64,000 nt of DNA from Cognatilysobacter terrigena. GTDB lineage: Bacteria > Pseudomonadota > Gammaproteobacteria > Xanthomonadales > Xanthomonadaceae. Positions 1 to 8,418 of the stretch are shown one piece after another. Under the pieces are notes generated by a model. That model was not told the DNA's origin. It did not search any database and saw nothing but the letters and a program-made list of their open reading frames with translations. Positions within the stretch are counted from its first letter, which is position 1. Each line of letters opens with the position of its first letter. The stretch lies in NCBI RefSeq assembly GCF_004361065.1, contig NZ_SELT01000008.1, positions 1 through 64,000 on the forward strand, read 5' to 3'. The position numbers and the translations under genes are program-made.

Positions 1-1123
1 TTGTGGTGACGAGGTTCTCGCTGGGATCCAGCGACACCGTCACGTTGGTTTCCGACGAACCGATCAGGTCGATCGACAGGCCGTGCTTCTTGAAACGTTC
101 GAACACGTCGGCGAGGAAGCCGACCTGCTGCCACATGCCGACCGACTCCATCGACACCAGCACGATGCCGTTGCGACGGCTGATCGCCTTGACGCCCGGC
201 ACCGTCGCGGCGGTCGCGTCGATACGCGTGCCCGGCAGGTCCGTGCGTTCGGTGTCGAGGATCGCCATCGGTACGTTGGCGTCGCGGCAGGGACCGATCG
301 AACGCGGATGCAGCACTTTCGCGCCGGTGGTGGCGATTTCCTGCGCTTCGGCGTAGTCGAGGCGCGCGAGCAGGCGGGCGTCGGGCACCTCGCGCGGATT
401 CGCGCTGAACATGCCGGGCACGTCGGTCCAGATCTCGACGCGCGCGGCGCCGAGCAGTGCACCGAAGTACGCGGCCGACGTGTCGGAACCGCCGCGACCG
501 AGGATCGCGGTGCCGCCGTCGCCATGACGCGCGATGAAGCCCTGCGTCAGGACGATCGTCGTTGGTTGCGTGGTGAAGCGCTGCGCGAAGTCGCGATCGG
601 TGCGGTGGTGGCAGTTGACCGACAGACGACCGGCCCAATCGCTCTGGTTCGGCAGCGCGACGGCGTTCAACCACTCGCGTGCATCGCACCAACCGATGTC
701 GAGGCCCTGCGACTTCAGATACGCAACGCCGAGCGTCGACGACAGCAGTTCGCCCTGCCCCAGCACGTCGGCCTGCCAGTCGAGCGTGCGCTGAGTCGCG
801 CGCGAATCGGTCGCGAGCGCCTGCAACGCGGCGAGGCGTTCGGCGAGCACGACGTCGGCATCCAGACCGAGTTCCGCCGCGAATTCGCGATGACGCGCCA
901 CGAGCGCGGCGACCTTCGCATCCGTCGCCTCGCCCGCGCCGCTGTTCGCGATCGCCTGAAGTTCGTTGGTCACGCCCGACAGCGCCGACACCACCACCAG
1001 CACGCGCGCGTTCTCGTCTTTCGCACGTTTGCCCGCGAGTCGTCCGATGGTGTCCCAACGGGTCCGGCGCGACACGGAAGTGCCACCGAACTTGAGTACG
1101 ACCCAGCGCGTCGAAGCGGTCAC
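1..1123 (-). CDS. lysC: Aspartokinase, N-terminal part of a gene running off the window (probably the aspartokinase/diaminopimelate decarboxylase fusion)
   Basis: Phosphorylates aspartate in the first step of lysine, threonine and methionine synthesis. Reading leftwards from a GTG at 1123, preceded by AGGAAA, the protein has the kinase motif KFGGTSV at residues 11-17, a later GRGGSDTSA nucleotide/aspartate loop, WTDVPGM, TTGAKVLHP, and the first regulatory ACT motif (SSETNVTVSLD) close to the window edge. The 374 codons present are open to base 2. In Xanthomonadaceae this protein is normally fused to a diaminopimelate decarboxylase (LysA) domain of about 400 residues, and the N-terminal wording matches that type. 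The fusion itself lies outside the window and is inferred. It is divergent from the PhzF pair. Confidence 0.9.
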   Translation of the reverse strand, partial: MTASTRWVVLKFGGTSVSRRTRWDTIGRLAGKRAKDENARVLVVVSALSGVTNELQAIANSGAGEATDAKVAALVARHREFAAELGLDADVVLAERLAALQALATDSRATQRTLDWQADVLGQGELLSSTLGVAYLKSQGLDIGWCDAREWLNAVALPNQSDWAGRLSVNCHHRTDRDFAQRFTTQPTTIVLTQGFIARHGDGGTAILGRGGSDTSAAYFGALLGAARVEIWTDVPGMFSANPREVPDARLLARLDYAEAQEIATTGAKVLHPRSIGPCRDANVPMAILDTERTDLPGTRIDATAATVPGVKAISRRNGIVLVSMESVGMWQQVGFLADVFERFKKHGLSIDLIGSSETNVTVSLDPSENLVTT

Positions 1124-1284
1124 GAGGTTTCCTGGAGGTGCGGCGGCTGCCGCGGGAGGCGAATCGGAGCACGCGACGCCGCCTCGGGCGAATGACGCAT
1201 GCTCATGAGAGCGCGCGATTTTATTCGATGACGGGCCACGCGCGGCCGGCCACAATGCGCCTCCCCCGTCCGCGGTTGAAAACC

Positions 1285-2145
1285 ATGACGCAGCGCCGCT
1301 TCCTCCAGCTCGACGTCTTCGCCGATCGCCCCGGCGCCGGCAACCCACTCGCCGTGGTGGTCGACGCCGAAGGGCTCGACACCGCCGCGATGCAGGCCTT
1401 CGCGAACTGGACGAACCTGTCCGAGACGATTTTCCTGCTCCCGCCCAGCGACGGCGCCGACTACCGCGTGCGCATCTTCACGCCGAGGCAGGAGCTGCCG
1501 TTCGCGGGGCATCCCCGCGTCGGCGCGGCGTGGGCGGCCATCGACACGGGGCTCGTCGCCACGAACGCCACGTCGCTCGTGCAGGACTGCGCGGCCGGCC
1601 AGTTGCCGGTCCAGGCGACCGCCGAGCGCGCGATCCGCGTGCGTGCGCCCAAGGCGCGCCGCGTGACCCCGCCGTCGGATTCCGAAGCGCGCCTGACGGC
1701 CGCGCTGGCGCATGTCGAACGCGGTGCGACGCCCGCGGCGCTATGGAACAACGGGCCGGCGTGCTGGGTGGTCGAGCTGGTCGATGAGCAGGCGGTGCGC
1801 GGGCTCGTGCCCGATCTCGCGGCGATCACCGCGCTCACCGCCGATGCCGCGGTCGGGCTTGCCGTGTTCGCGAAAGCGGACGGCGGCGCAGGGTACGACG
1901 TCGTCGTCCGCGCGTTCTGCCCCGCCGACGGCATTCCCGAAGACCCGGTAACGGGAAGCGCGAACGCCGCGATCGGCGAAGCGCTGCTCGAGGCGGGCCG
2001 CGTCGCGCGCGGCGGGCGCTACGTCGCGAGCCAGGGTCGCGAAGTCGGTCGGGACGGGCGCGTCGAGGTGCAGGTCGACACCGACGGCGAGGTGTGGATC
2101 GGGGGCAACGTGCAGGCCGTGGTGCGCGGCACCGTCACGTGGTGA
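1285..2145 (+). CDS. PhzF family phenazine-biosynthesis-like isomerase/epimerase, copy 1
   Basis: Member of the PhzF/YddE/DapF-fold family, cofactor-free isomerases; PhzF itself isomerises dihydro-hydroxyanthranilate. The 286-residue protein starts at an ATG giving MTQRRFLQLDVFADRPGAGNP. Upstream in-frame ATGs would add an arginine-rich tail outside the family's usual 260-300 residues. The four residues known as catalytic in PhzF have equivalents: Glu47 in NLSET, His76 in FAGHP, Asp220 and Ser225 in EDPVTGSAN (219-227). No other phenazine gene is nearby, so the substrate is unknown and phenazine synthesis should not be assumed. It forms a tandem pair with the next gene, 16 bases downstream. 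Confidence 0.88.
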   Translation: MTQRRFLQLDVFADRPGAGNPLAVVVDAEGLDTAAMQAFANWTNLSETIFLLPPSDGADYRVRIFTPRQELPFAGHPRVGAAWAAIDTGLVATNATSLVQDCAAGQLPVQATAERAIRVRAPKARRVTPPSDSEARLTAALAHVERGATPAALWNNGPACWVVELVDEQAVRGLVPDLAAITALTADAAVGLAVFAKADGGAGYDVVVRAFCPADGIPEDPVTGSANAAIGEALLEAGRVARGGRYVASQGREVGRDGRVEVQVDTDGEVWIGGNVQAVVRGTVTW

Positions 2146-2161
2146 GCGGTACTTCAACGCC

Positions 2162-3037
2162 ATGAAAAAACATTACGTGCAGCTCGACGTGTTCGCCGAC
2201 CGTCCCGGCGCCGGCAATCCACTCGCGGTGATCCCGGACGCCCACGGTCTCGACGACGACGCCATGCAGGCCATCGCGCGCTGGACGCGCCTGCCGGAAA
2301 CCACGTTCGTGTTTCCGCCCACGTCGCCCGACGCGAGCTATCGCATCCGCATCTTCAGCCCACGCCGCGAAGTCCCGTTCGCCGGGCATCCGAGCGTGGG
2401 CACGGCGTCCGTCGTGCTCGATTCCGGCCTCGCGACGCCACGCGACGGCGTGCTGGTGCAGGAAGGCATCGCCGGGCTGCTGCCGTTGCGTGTTGACGGC
2501 GAAGGTGCGTTGCGCACGATCGCCGTGCGTACGCCCCGCGCACGACTGGTCGAGCAGGTCGCGCCGAACGACGCACGCATCGCCCGCGCGATCGCCGGCA
2601 TGCGCCTTGGCGCGCTGCCGCCTGCGTTGATGGACGGCGGCCGCCGCTGGTGGCTGGTCGAACTCGAAAGCGAAGCCGCACTGCGTTCGCTCGAACCGGC
2701 ATGGGGCGCAATCTCGCAACTCGCCACGCGTACGGAGAGCATGGGCGTGTGCGCGTTCGCGAAAGCCGATGCGACGGCCGACTACGACCTCGTCGTGCGT
2801 GCGTTCGTCGGCTCGACGTCGCAATTCGAAGATGCCGCCTCCGGCGCTGCCAACGCGACGCTCGCCGCGTGGCTCGCGCAGAACGATCGACTGCCGGGTC
2901 GCGGCTGGCGCTACGTCGTCAGCCAGGGTCGCGAAGTCGGTTTCGACGCGCGCCTGCAGCTGCATGTCGACGAGGCCGGCGACGTCTGGTCCGGCGGCCA
3001 CGTGCGCACCGTGGTCACCGGCACGATCGACTGGTGA
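2162..3037 (+). CDS. PhzF family protein, copy 2, with altered active-site motif
   Basis: A 291-residue tandem paralogue of the preceding gene, sharing FADRPGAGNPLAV near the start, PFAGHP at 72-77 and the SQGREVG motif near the end. Glu46 and His76 are retained. The conserved EDPVTGSAN loop has become EDAASGAAN at 223-231: Asp224 is kept, but the residue matching catalytic Ser213 of PhzF is Ala229. Reading frame and codon usage look normal, so it is not decaying. It may act on a different substrate, use a changed mechanism, or bind without catalysis. It sits 16 bases behind copy 1 and is probably co-transcribed with it. Confidence 0.86.
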   Translation: MKKHYVQLDVFADRPGAGNPLAVIPDAHGLDDDAMQAIARWTRLPETTFVFPPTSPDASYRIRIFSPRREVPFAGHPSVGTASVVLDSGLATPRDGVLVQEGIAGLLPLRVDGEGALRTIAVRTPRARLVEQVAPNDARIARAIAGMRLGALPPALMDGGRRWWLVELESEAALRSLEPAWGAISQLATRTESMGVCAFAKADATADYDLVVRAFVGSTSQFEDAASGAANATLAAWLAQNDRLPGRGWRYVVSQGREVGFDARLQLHVDEAGDVWSGGHVRTVVTGTIDW

Positions 3038-3064
3038 CGCGACACTTCGCAGCGTCGGCGCGCA

Positions 3065-3496
3065 TCAGGCGGGCTGCACCTCGAGCGTGATCGGCACCGC
3101 CGCCAGCACCTTGGAGATCGGGCAGTTCGCTTTCGCGTCCTCGGCGTAACGCGCGAAGTCCTCCTGCGACAGACCCGGCGCTTCGCCGCGCACGCTGAGC
3201 TTCACGCCGGTGATGTGCGGGCCGCCGTCCATCGACAGCTCGACGTTCGCGCGCGACTCGATGAAGGTCGGCGGATGGCCCACCTCGGTCAGCTTGGCCG
3301 AAAGCGCCATCGCAAAGCAGCCGGCATGCGCGGCCGCGATCAGCTCTTCCGGGTTCGCGCCCTTCTCGTCACCGAAGCGCGTGTTGAAGCCGTAACGGGT
3401 GTCGTTGAAGACGCCGCTCTGCGGGGTGTTCAAGCGGCCGATGCCGGATTTGAGGTCGCCTTCCCAGCGCGCGGTGGCATGACGGGTGATGGCCAT
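3065..3496 (-). CDS. osmC: OsmC family peroxiredoxin
   Basis: Organic hydroperoxide peroxidase of the OsmC/Ohr superfamily; cytosolic. The 143-residue protein starts at ATG 3496 with AGGAGA a few bases upstream; an ATG ten codons earlier lacks this spacing. Two cysteines in the family positions are visible: Cys60 in AAHAGCFAMAL and Cys125 in KANCPISKVL. These form the reactive pair that reduces peroxides. The N-terminal HATARWEGDLKSG and the GANPEEL segment are typical of OsmC rather than Ohr. It converges on the PhzF pair, with 27 bases between the stops. No dedicated regulator (OhrR type) is next to it. Confidence 0.92.
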   Translation of the reverse strand: MAITRHATARWEGDLKSGIGRLNTPQSGVFNDTRYGFNTRFGDEKGANPEELIAAAHAGCFAMALSAKLTEVGHPPTFIESRANVELSMDGGPHITGVKLSVRGEAPGLSQEDFARYAEDAKANCPISKVLAAVPITLEVQPA

Positions 3497-3787
3497 CGGT
3501 CGATCTCCTGAACAGGGAGACCGCACCTTACGGCTCGGGTGCTAAACCGCCGTGAGCGCTCGTCGGCGGCGCTTGTGCAGCGCAACGCGACGACCCGGAA
3601 CCCACGCGCTATGGTGGCCCCAGCCCCGCCATGACGGCCCGCCTCGCACCCGCGACGGCGTGCTCCGCGGACAGCCATGACGGCGCATCGCCGGACCGCC
3701 CCGCGGCCCGCGATGCGGCCGGACATGACGCCGACATCGACGCCCCGCCCGACGGCTGCTCCCCTTCCCCCACAGGAGCTTCCGGAC

Positions 3788-5830
3788 ATGGCTTACAGCA
3801 CAGAACAGATCCGCAACGTGGCCTTGGCAGGCCACCCCGGCGCCGGCAAGACCACGCTTTTCGAAGCCCTGCTGCATGCCGGCGGCGCGATCCAGGCGGC
3901 AGGCAGCATCGAGCGCGGCACCACGGTGTCCGACTTCGACGCCGTCGAAAAACAGCGCGGCCATTCGCTCGATGTCGGCATCGCCAGCACCGACCACGAC
4001 GGCATCCACGTCAACCTCATCGACACGCCCGGCTACCCGGATTTCCGCGGCCCTGCCCTGGCCTCGCTTGCGGCGGTGGAAACCGTCGCGATCGTCGTGG
4101 CATGCGATGCGGGCGTCGAATACGGCGCCCGCCGCATGATGGAGTACGCGAAAGGCCGCAAGCTCTGCCGCGCGATCGTCGTCAACAAGATCGACCACGG
4201 CGGTGACTGCGGCGCCTTGCTCGACGAACTGCGCGAGACGTTCGGCCCCGAATGCCTGCCGATCAACCTGCCCGCGAACGGCGGCACGTCGGTGATCGAC
4301 TGCTTCGGATCGAACACCGGCGACAGCGATCTCGGCGCCGTTGCCGACTGGCACCAGAAGATCATCGACCAGGTCGTCGAGATCAACGAAACGGTGATGG
4401 AGCACTACCTTGATCTCGGCGAAGACGGGCTCTCCGGCGACGAACTGCACGACGCGTTCGAGCAGTGCCTGCGCGAAGGCCATCTCGTGCCGGTGCTGTT
4501 CTGCTCGGCGCGCAGCGGCGCGGGCGTGCGCGAACTGCTCGACGTCGCCGAACGCCTGTTCCCGCATCCCGGCGAGGCGAATCCGCCGGCGTTCATCAAA
4601 GGCAGTGGCGCCGACGCCCAGCCCATCGAAGCGAAGCCGGACCCCAACGCGCACGTCATCGCCGACGTCTTCAAGATCATCAACGACCCGTTCGTGGGCA
4701 AGCTCGGGGTGTTCCGCGTCTACCAGGGCACGGTGAAGAAGGACACGCAGCTGTTCGTCGACGATGGCAAGAAGCCTTTCCGCGTCGGCCACCTGTTCAA
4801 GCTGCGCGGCAAGGAGCATGTCGAGGTCGAGCAGGCGATCCCGGGCGATATCGCCGCGATCGCGAAAGTGGACGAACTGCATTTCGACGCCGTGCTGCAC
4901 GACAGCCACGACGAGGACCAGATCCATCTCGCGCCGCTCGAATTTCCCAAGCCGATGTTCGGCCTCGCGGTCGACGCCGCGAGCAAGGGGCACGAGCAGA
5001 AGCTCGCCACGGCGCTGCACAAGCTGTCGGAAGAAGACCCGTGCTTCCAGGTCGAACACAGCACCGAGACGAACGAGACGATCGTGCGCGGCCTGTCGGA
5101 CCTGCACCTTCGCATCAACCTCGACCGGTTGAAGGAGCGATACGGCGTCGAGGTGAAATCGCATCCGCCGCGCATCGCGTATCGCGAGACCGTGTCGGCA
5201 CGCGCCGAAGGCCATCACCGGCACAAGAAGCAGACCGGCGGCGCGGGCCAGTTCGGTGAAGTCTTCCTGCGCATCGAACCGCTGGATCGCGGAACGGGCT
5301 TCGAATTCGCCGACGAAGTCAAAGGCGGCACGATCCCCGGGCAGTTCATCCCGGCGGTCGAGAAAGGCGTGCGCCAAGCGCTCGCGGCCGGCGCGCTCGC
5401 GGGTTATCCGCTGCAGGACGTGCGTGTCACCGTATACGACGGCAAACATCACCCGGTCGACAGCAAGGAAGTCGCGTTCGTCACCGCCGGCAAGCGTGCG
5501 TTCGTCGACGCCGTGCTCAAGGCGAAGCCGCAGGTGCTCGAGCCGATCGTCGACCTCGAAGTCGTCGCGCCCGAACCGAACATGGGCGACGTGAGCGGCA
5601 ATCTCGCTGGCAAGCGCGCCCGCATCCTCGGCACCGACAGCGCGCGCGGCGAGGTGATCGTGAAGGCGCAGGTGCCGCTATCGGAGCTCGAAGGATTCGC
5701 GGCGGAGCTCAAGTCCATCACGGCCGGGCGCGGCCGCTATTCGATGGACTTCAGCCATTACGAACCCGTGCCATCCAACGTGCAGCAGAAGCTCGCGGAG
5801 AGCTTCAAGCCGAAGGTCGAGGAAGACTGA
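3788..5830 (+). CDS. fusA: Elongation factor G-like translational GTPase (EF-G paralogue)
   Basis: Translational GTPase with the five-domain EF-G layout in 680 residues. The G1 loop is GHPGAGKT (15-22), G3 is DTPG (79-82) and G4 is NKID (133-136), followed by beta-barrel, domain III/V and the EF-G domain IV (HKKQTGGAGQFGEV region). ATG 3788 follows CAGGAG at good spacing; the longer upstream frame is Pro/Arg-rich and unlikely to be translated. It stands alone rather than in a str operon (rpsL-rpsG-fusA-tuf), and the HPGAGKT and RGTTVSDFD wording matches the divergent EF-G2-like group, whose exact role is not settled. The 291 bases upstream show no clear promoter apart from a weak TATGGT near 3612. 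Confidence 0.88.
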   Translation: MAYSTEQIRNVALAGHPGAGKTTLFEALLHAGGAIQAAGSIERGTTVSDFDAVEKQRGHSLDVGIASTDHDGIHVNLIDTPGYPDFRGPALASLAAVETVAIVVACDAGVEYGARRMMEYAKGRKLCRAIVVNKIDHGGDCGALLDELRETFGPECLPINLPANGGTSVIDCFGSNTGDSDLGAVADWHQKIIDQVVEINETVMEHYLDLGEDGLSGDELHDAFEQCLREGHLVPVLFCSARSGAGVRELLDVAERLFPHPGEANPPAFIKGSGADAQPIEAKPDPNAHVIADVFKIINDPFVGKLGVFRVYQGTVKKDTQLFVDDGKKPFRVGHLFKLRGKEHVEVEQAIPGDIAAIAKVDELHFDAVLHDSHDEDQIHLAPLEFPKPMFGLAVDAASKGHEQKLATALHKLSEEDPCFQVEHSTETNETIVRGLSDLHLRINLDRLKERYGVEVKSHPPRIAYRETVSARAEGHHRHKKQTGGAGQFGEVFLRIEPLDRGTGFEFADEVKGGTIPGQFIPAVEKGVRQALAAGALAGYPLQDVRVTVYDGKHHPVDSKEVAFVTAGKRAFVDAVLKAKPQVLEPIVDLEVVAPEPNMGDVSGNLAGKRARILGTDSARGEVIVKAQVPLSELEGFAAELKSITAGRGRYSMDFSHYEPVPSNVQQKLAESFKPKVEED

Positions 5831-5852
5831 TCCCGGCAGCGACCACGCAACG

Positions 5853-5880
5853 AAAAAGGGCCGGCGATTGCCGGCCCTTT
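5853..5880. terminator. Bidirectional rho-independent terminator between the EF-G gene and the glycine-zipper gene
   Basis: A perfect 11-bp inverted repeat (AAAGGGCCGGC / GCCGGCCCTTT) with a four-base GATT loop, A-rich before and T-rich after. It lies between two convergent genes, so it can serve both strands. Confidence 0.85.
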
Positions 5881-5894
5881 CCGTTTCGTCGCAC

Positions 5895-6587
5895 TTACTC
5901 CGGATGCACATCCACGCGGACGCGGATGCGGTTGCCGGGGTCGTAGCTCGTGCGCGTCGTGTACTGGCGGCCGCCGTACTCGTACGTCACGTCGTAGGCC
6001 TGCACGTTGCGACCGCTTTCGTACGCACTCGCCGGCATCGGATCGCAGGCGACGACGCGACCCACGCGCGGCGGCTGCTGCGGACGGTGCGCGTTGTCGT
6101 AGATCTGCTTGCCGACCTGGCTGCCGACCATCGTGCCGATCGCCGACGTCGCATAACGCGCGCTGCCGCCGCCGACCTGACTGCCGAGCACCGCACCGAC
6201 GATGCCGCCGATGACGGTCGCCGCGGTGCTGCCGCCCTGCGTCGGCTGGCGGACCGGGTTGCCGTAGCGGTCGTAACCGTTGTTGGCGTACTGGTCGTCG
6301 CGATAACCGTCGCCGTTGCGATCGTAGGGGTCGTAGTACGGATCGTTGCCGTAACCGTTCGAGTACGTGCGGCTTTCGGTGCAGCGCGGGCCGCCGGTCG
6401 TCGCGGCGTAGCGACCGTTCGGGTCGTAGACCGGATTGACGCGGAGGACGCGCGCATAGTCGTAGTAGCCGCCCTGCGACGCATAGGCGCCCGACTGGGA
6501 CGGATACGTGGAGTACTGCTGCGCCGACGCCGTGCCCGCGGTGGCGGTCAAGGCGAGCGCGAGAACAGTGGCGGTGATGTGCTTCAT
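5895..6587 (-). CDS. Glycine-zipper (17-kDa surface antigen-like) exported protein with an EF-hand-like segment
   Basis: A 230-residue exported protein. Residues 1-22 form a signal peptide ending ASAQQ. The central part is rich in Tyr, Asn, Asp and Gly and includes DRNGDGYRDDQY, which resembles an EF-hand calcium loop. Then comes a glycine-zipper stretch (VIGGIVGAVLGSQVGGG, later GTMVGSQVG) of the Rickettsia 17-kDa antigen 2TM type, which usually inserts in or spans the outer membrane. The C-terminal part (YEYGGRQYTTRTSYDPG) is the usual family ending. ATG 6587 is chosen over the TTG just before it because GGAG lies at good spacing. There is no lipobox, so it is a predicted periplasmic or outer-membrane protein. 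Function unknown. Confidence 0.82.
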   Translation of the reverse strand: MKHITATVLALALTATAGTASAQQYSTYPSQSGAYASQGGYYDYARVLRVNPVYDPNGRYAATTGGPRCTESRTYSNGYGNDPYYDPYDRNGDGYRDDQYANNGYDRYGNPVRQPTQGGSTAATVIGGIVGAVLGSQVGGGSARYATSAIGTMVGSQVGKQIYDNAHRPQQPPRVGRVVACDPMPASAYESGRNVQAYDVTYEYGGRQYTTRTSYDPGNRIRVRVDVHPE

Positions 6588-6704
6588 CAAGGAGCTCCCA
6601 CGCCGGGATGGCGCAGGCGCATCCTCGGGGCGGGGCTCTCAATGCATCCTGAACCCGGTGGGTTTTCCGTTAATCGCTCAGCCCGCGTTTACGCGGCGTC
6701 GACG

Positions 6705-7163
6705 TCACGGGTTGCTGGTCGTCCCCAGCGTTCGCGGCTGGACGGCAAGCGATGCACGCATAAAGCCGTCGGGATGTTCGTTGGTGCGTAGCACCACATA
6801 GCCTTGGCCGTCGCGCACCTGTTGCGCGATCGCCGGTGTGAGCGACGCGGTGCCGCCGATGACACGCGCCGCATCGCCGTCCGCAACGACGTCCATCCGT
6901 GCGACCTGCCCCGAGCTTTCGCCACCCTGCGTGCCGGTATGCAACGTCACCGACGTCGGACGCTCGGTCAGCCCGGAAACGACGAGGTCGACGCGCACGT
7001 CGTTGTTGTCGTCGAGCGTTGCGCGGATCTCGCCAGTGGGGATGCGTACATCCGCTTCCGGGGCGCGCACGAGCGCGAACTTGCCCTGCAGATGCACGGG
7101 CTGCCCGAACGCGGCGATCGGCAGCGCGAGCAGGACGACGAGGAAGGCGGCGAACGGACGCAT
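6705..7163 (-). CDS. CHRD domain-containing exported protein
   Basis: A 152-residue protein with a signal peptide of about 20 residues (MRPFAAFLVVLLALPIAAFGQ) followed by a single CHRD domain of roughly 115 residues. The domain is recognisable from the central VTLHTGTQGGESSGQVARMDV and the terminal GQGYVVLRTNEHPDGFMRASL, which match the family's endings on G-x-AYVNIHT-like and GEIRGQI-like strands. CHRD was defined in chordin and occurs in many bacterial exported proteins of unknown role. ATG 7163 follows GGAG. It lies downstream of an unlinked divergent lipoprotein gene, and its promoter must sit in the 99 bases up to 7263. Confidence 0.75.
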   Translation of the reverse strand: MRPFAAFLVVLLALPIAAFGQPVHLQGKFALVRAPEADVRIPTGEIRATLDDNNDVRVDLVVSGLTERPTSVTLHTGTQGGESSGQVARMDVVADGDAARVIGGTASLTPAIAQQVRDGQGYVVLRTNEHPDGFMRASLAVQPRTLGTTSNP

Positions 7164-7262
7164 GGCGGAGCTCCGGATACGGACGGTTTCCGGATAGGAC
7201 GGAGCGCGACACGGCCGCGTGAAAAACCGCATGATTCGACCACCCCTGGCCGGAGTCGTCCG

Positions 7263-7793
7263 ATGAATCGTTGGTGGCTTGTACCCGTCGTCGTCCTGGT
7301 CGCGCTCGTTGGCGTCAAGGCGTGTGGTTCGGATTCGTCGAAGTCGCCCGTCGCGCCCGTTCCCGCTAACGCTGTGGCGTCCGATCCGTCGAGCGACACA
7401 TCGAGTCCACCGCGGGCACCGGCCCCGGCAGCGGACATCGACGTGCGGCAATTGATGGCGGCATCGGACCTCGTCCACGGCTATCTGCAGACGCTCGCCC
7501 AAGGCCGCACGGACGCCGCCGATGCGATGTGGCGGAATGGTCATCGCCCGCCCGGGCTGAGCGAGGGAGGCCTGCGCGACATCCTTCCGGCGCGCGTGTC
7601 CAAGATCCGCACGCTCGAACCCGAGCCGCTCGACGGTGCGACATTGCGTCGCGTGCGTGTTCCCGTGGCGCTGCGGCTGACCGGACAAGACGGCCGCCTG
7701 CACGTCTTCGACGGTACTTACACCGTCGAGCATCCATCGGCAGACGCGCCGTGGAAGCTGAGCGCCGCCGAGGTGCACGCGCGCCTCGATTGA
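7263..7793 (+). CDS. Exported protein with a Pro/Ala/Ser linker and a small C-terminal domain (paralogue of the 8387 gene)
   Basis: Unknown family, 176 residues. The N-terminus is a membrane or signal segment ending VGVKACGSDSS, possibly a weak lipobox. Then comes a low-complexity Pro/Ala/Ser linker to about residue 60 and a compact domain beginning [20 protein letters not shown]. That domain resembles the C-terminal part of the protein at 8387-9136: an initial helix (VHGYLQTLAQG against INQYMAALTAN), a central valine-rich strand and a final aromatic strand (TYTVEHPSADAPWKLSAAEV against VYTLQRTATGTWRIYNATT). This looks like an NTF2-like or DUF4878-like fold, by inference. ATG 7263 follows GGAG. 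Confidence 0.7.
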   Translation: MNRWWLVPVVVLVALVGVKACGSDSSKSPVAPVPANAVASDPSSDTSSPPRAPAPAADIDVRQLMAASDLVHGYLQTLAQGRTDAADAMWRNGHRPPGLSEGGLRDILPARVSKIRTLEPEPLDGATLRRVRVPVALRLTGQDGRLHVFDGTYTVEHPSADAPWKLSAAEVHARLD

Positions 7794-7854
7794 CAGTGAC
7801 CTCGCGTTCACCCGTCGCGGTCGAAGGTTCGGCGGTACTCATCGGAGTCCGCCC

Positions 7855-8418
7855 ATGCGTCGCGCACTGCCTGCCCTCGCCTTCGCCGCGTCCGCCGCGC
7901 TGTTCCTGACGACGGCGTGTTCGACCGTCGGCGGACTGCTCGGCTCCGACACGGTCACTTTTTCGCAGCAGCAGATCCAGAGCAAACTCGTCCGCAAGTT
8001 CCCGCGCGACTATTCGAAGCTCGGCGGGCTGGTGACGCTGACGCTGATGAACCCGCGGCTTTCGATCCCGCCGGGAGATCGCCGCCTGCAGGTCGAGTTC
8101 GACGTCGCCGCGTCCGCGCTCGGCCAGCCGAGCCGCACGCCGAACGGCTCGTTCACGCTTTCGAGTTCGCTGCGCTACGATCCCGCCACGCGCGGCCTGC
8201 ATCTGTTCGAGCCGCGCATCGAGGATGTCGAGGTCGGGTCGCTCGGCGGTCGCATGGGCGACACGCTGCGCAGCGCGCTCAACGACTGGCTGTCGGACTG
8301 GGCGCAGAAGGAGCCCGTGTACCAGTTCGACGATTCGCTGATCGGGCGCCTTGGCGCGCGCCGGGTCGAGGGGACGAAAATTCAGGATGGCCAGGTGGTG
8401 GTCCAGCTCGGCGAGTGA
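7855..8418 (+). CDS. DUF1439 (YceB-like) lipoprotein
   Basis: A 187-residue predicted lipoprotein. The signal peptide ends in the lipobox LTTAC, with the cysteine at residue 22 as the expected acylation site. The mature part (FSQQQIQSKLVRKFPRD, SLRYDPATRGLHLFEPRIE, LNDWLSDWAQKEPVY) has the order of elements of the DUF1439/YceB family, whose members have a tubular lipid-binding-like fold and no agreed function. It lies 61 bases after one Pro/Ala-rich exported protein gene and overlaps the start of a second related one, so the three probably form a transcription unit at the envelope. Confidence 0.82.
   Translation: MRRALPALAFAASAALFLTTACSTVGGLLGSDTVTFSQQQIQSKLVRKFPRDYSKLGGLVTLTLMNPRLSIPPGDRRLQVEFDVAASALGQPSRTPNGSFTLSSSLRYDPATRGLHLFEPRIEDVEVGSLGGRMGDTLRSALNDWLSDWAQKEPVYQFDDSLIGRLGARRVEGTKIQDGQVVVQLGE

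Noticed and set aside
1138-1284. Extended N-terminus for the first PhzF protein
   Set aside because: The upstream in-frame ATGs add 49 Arg-rich residues that overlap the divergent promoter region; the family begins at FLQLDVF.
3542-5452. A 636-residue minus-strand frame opposite the EF-G gene
   Set aside because: The composition is typical of a shadow frame, no domain is visible, and the plus-strand gene has every GTPase motif.
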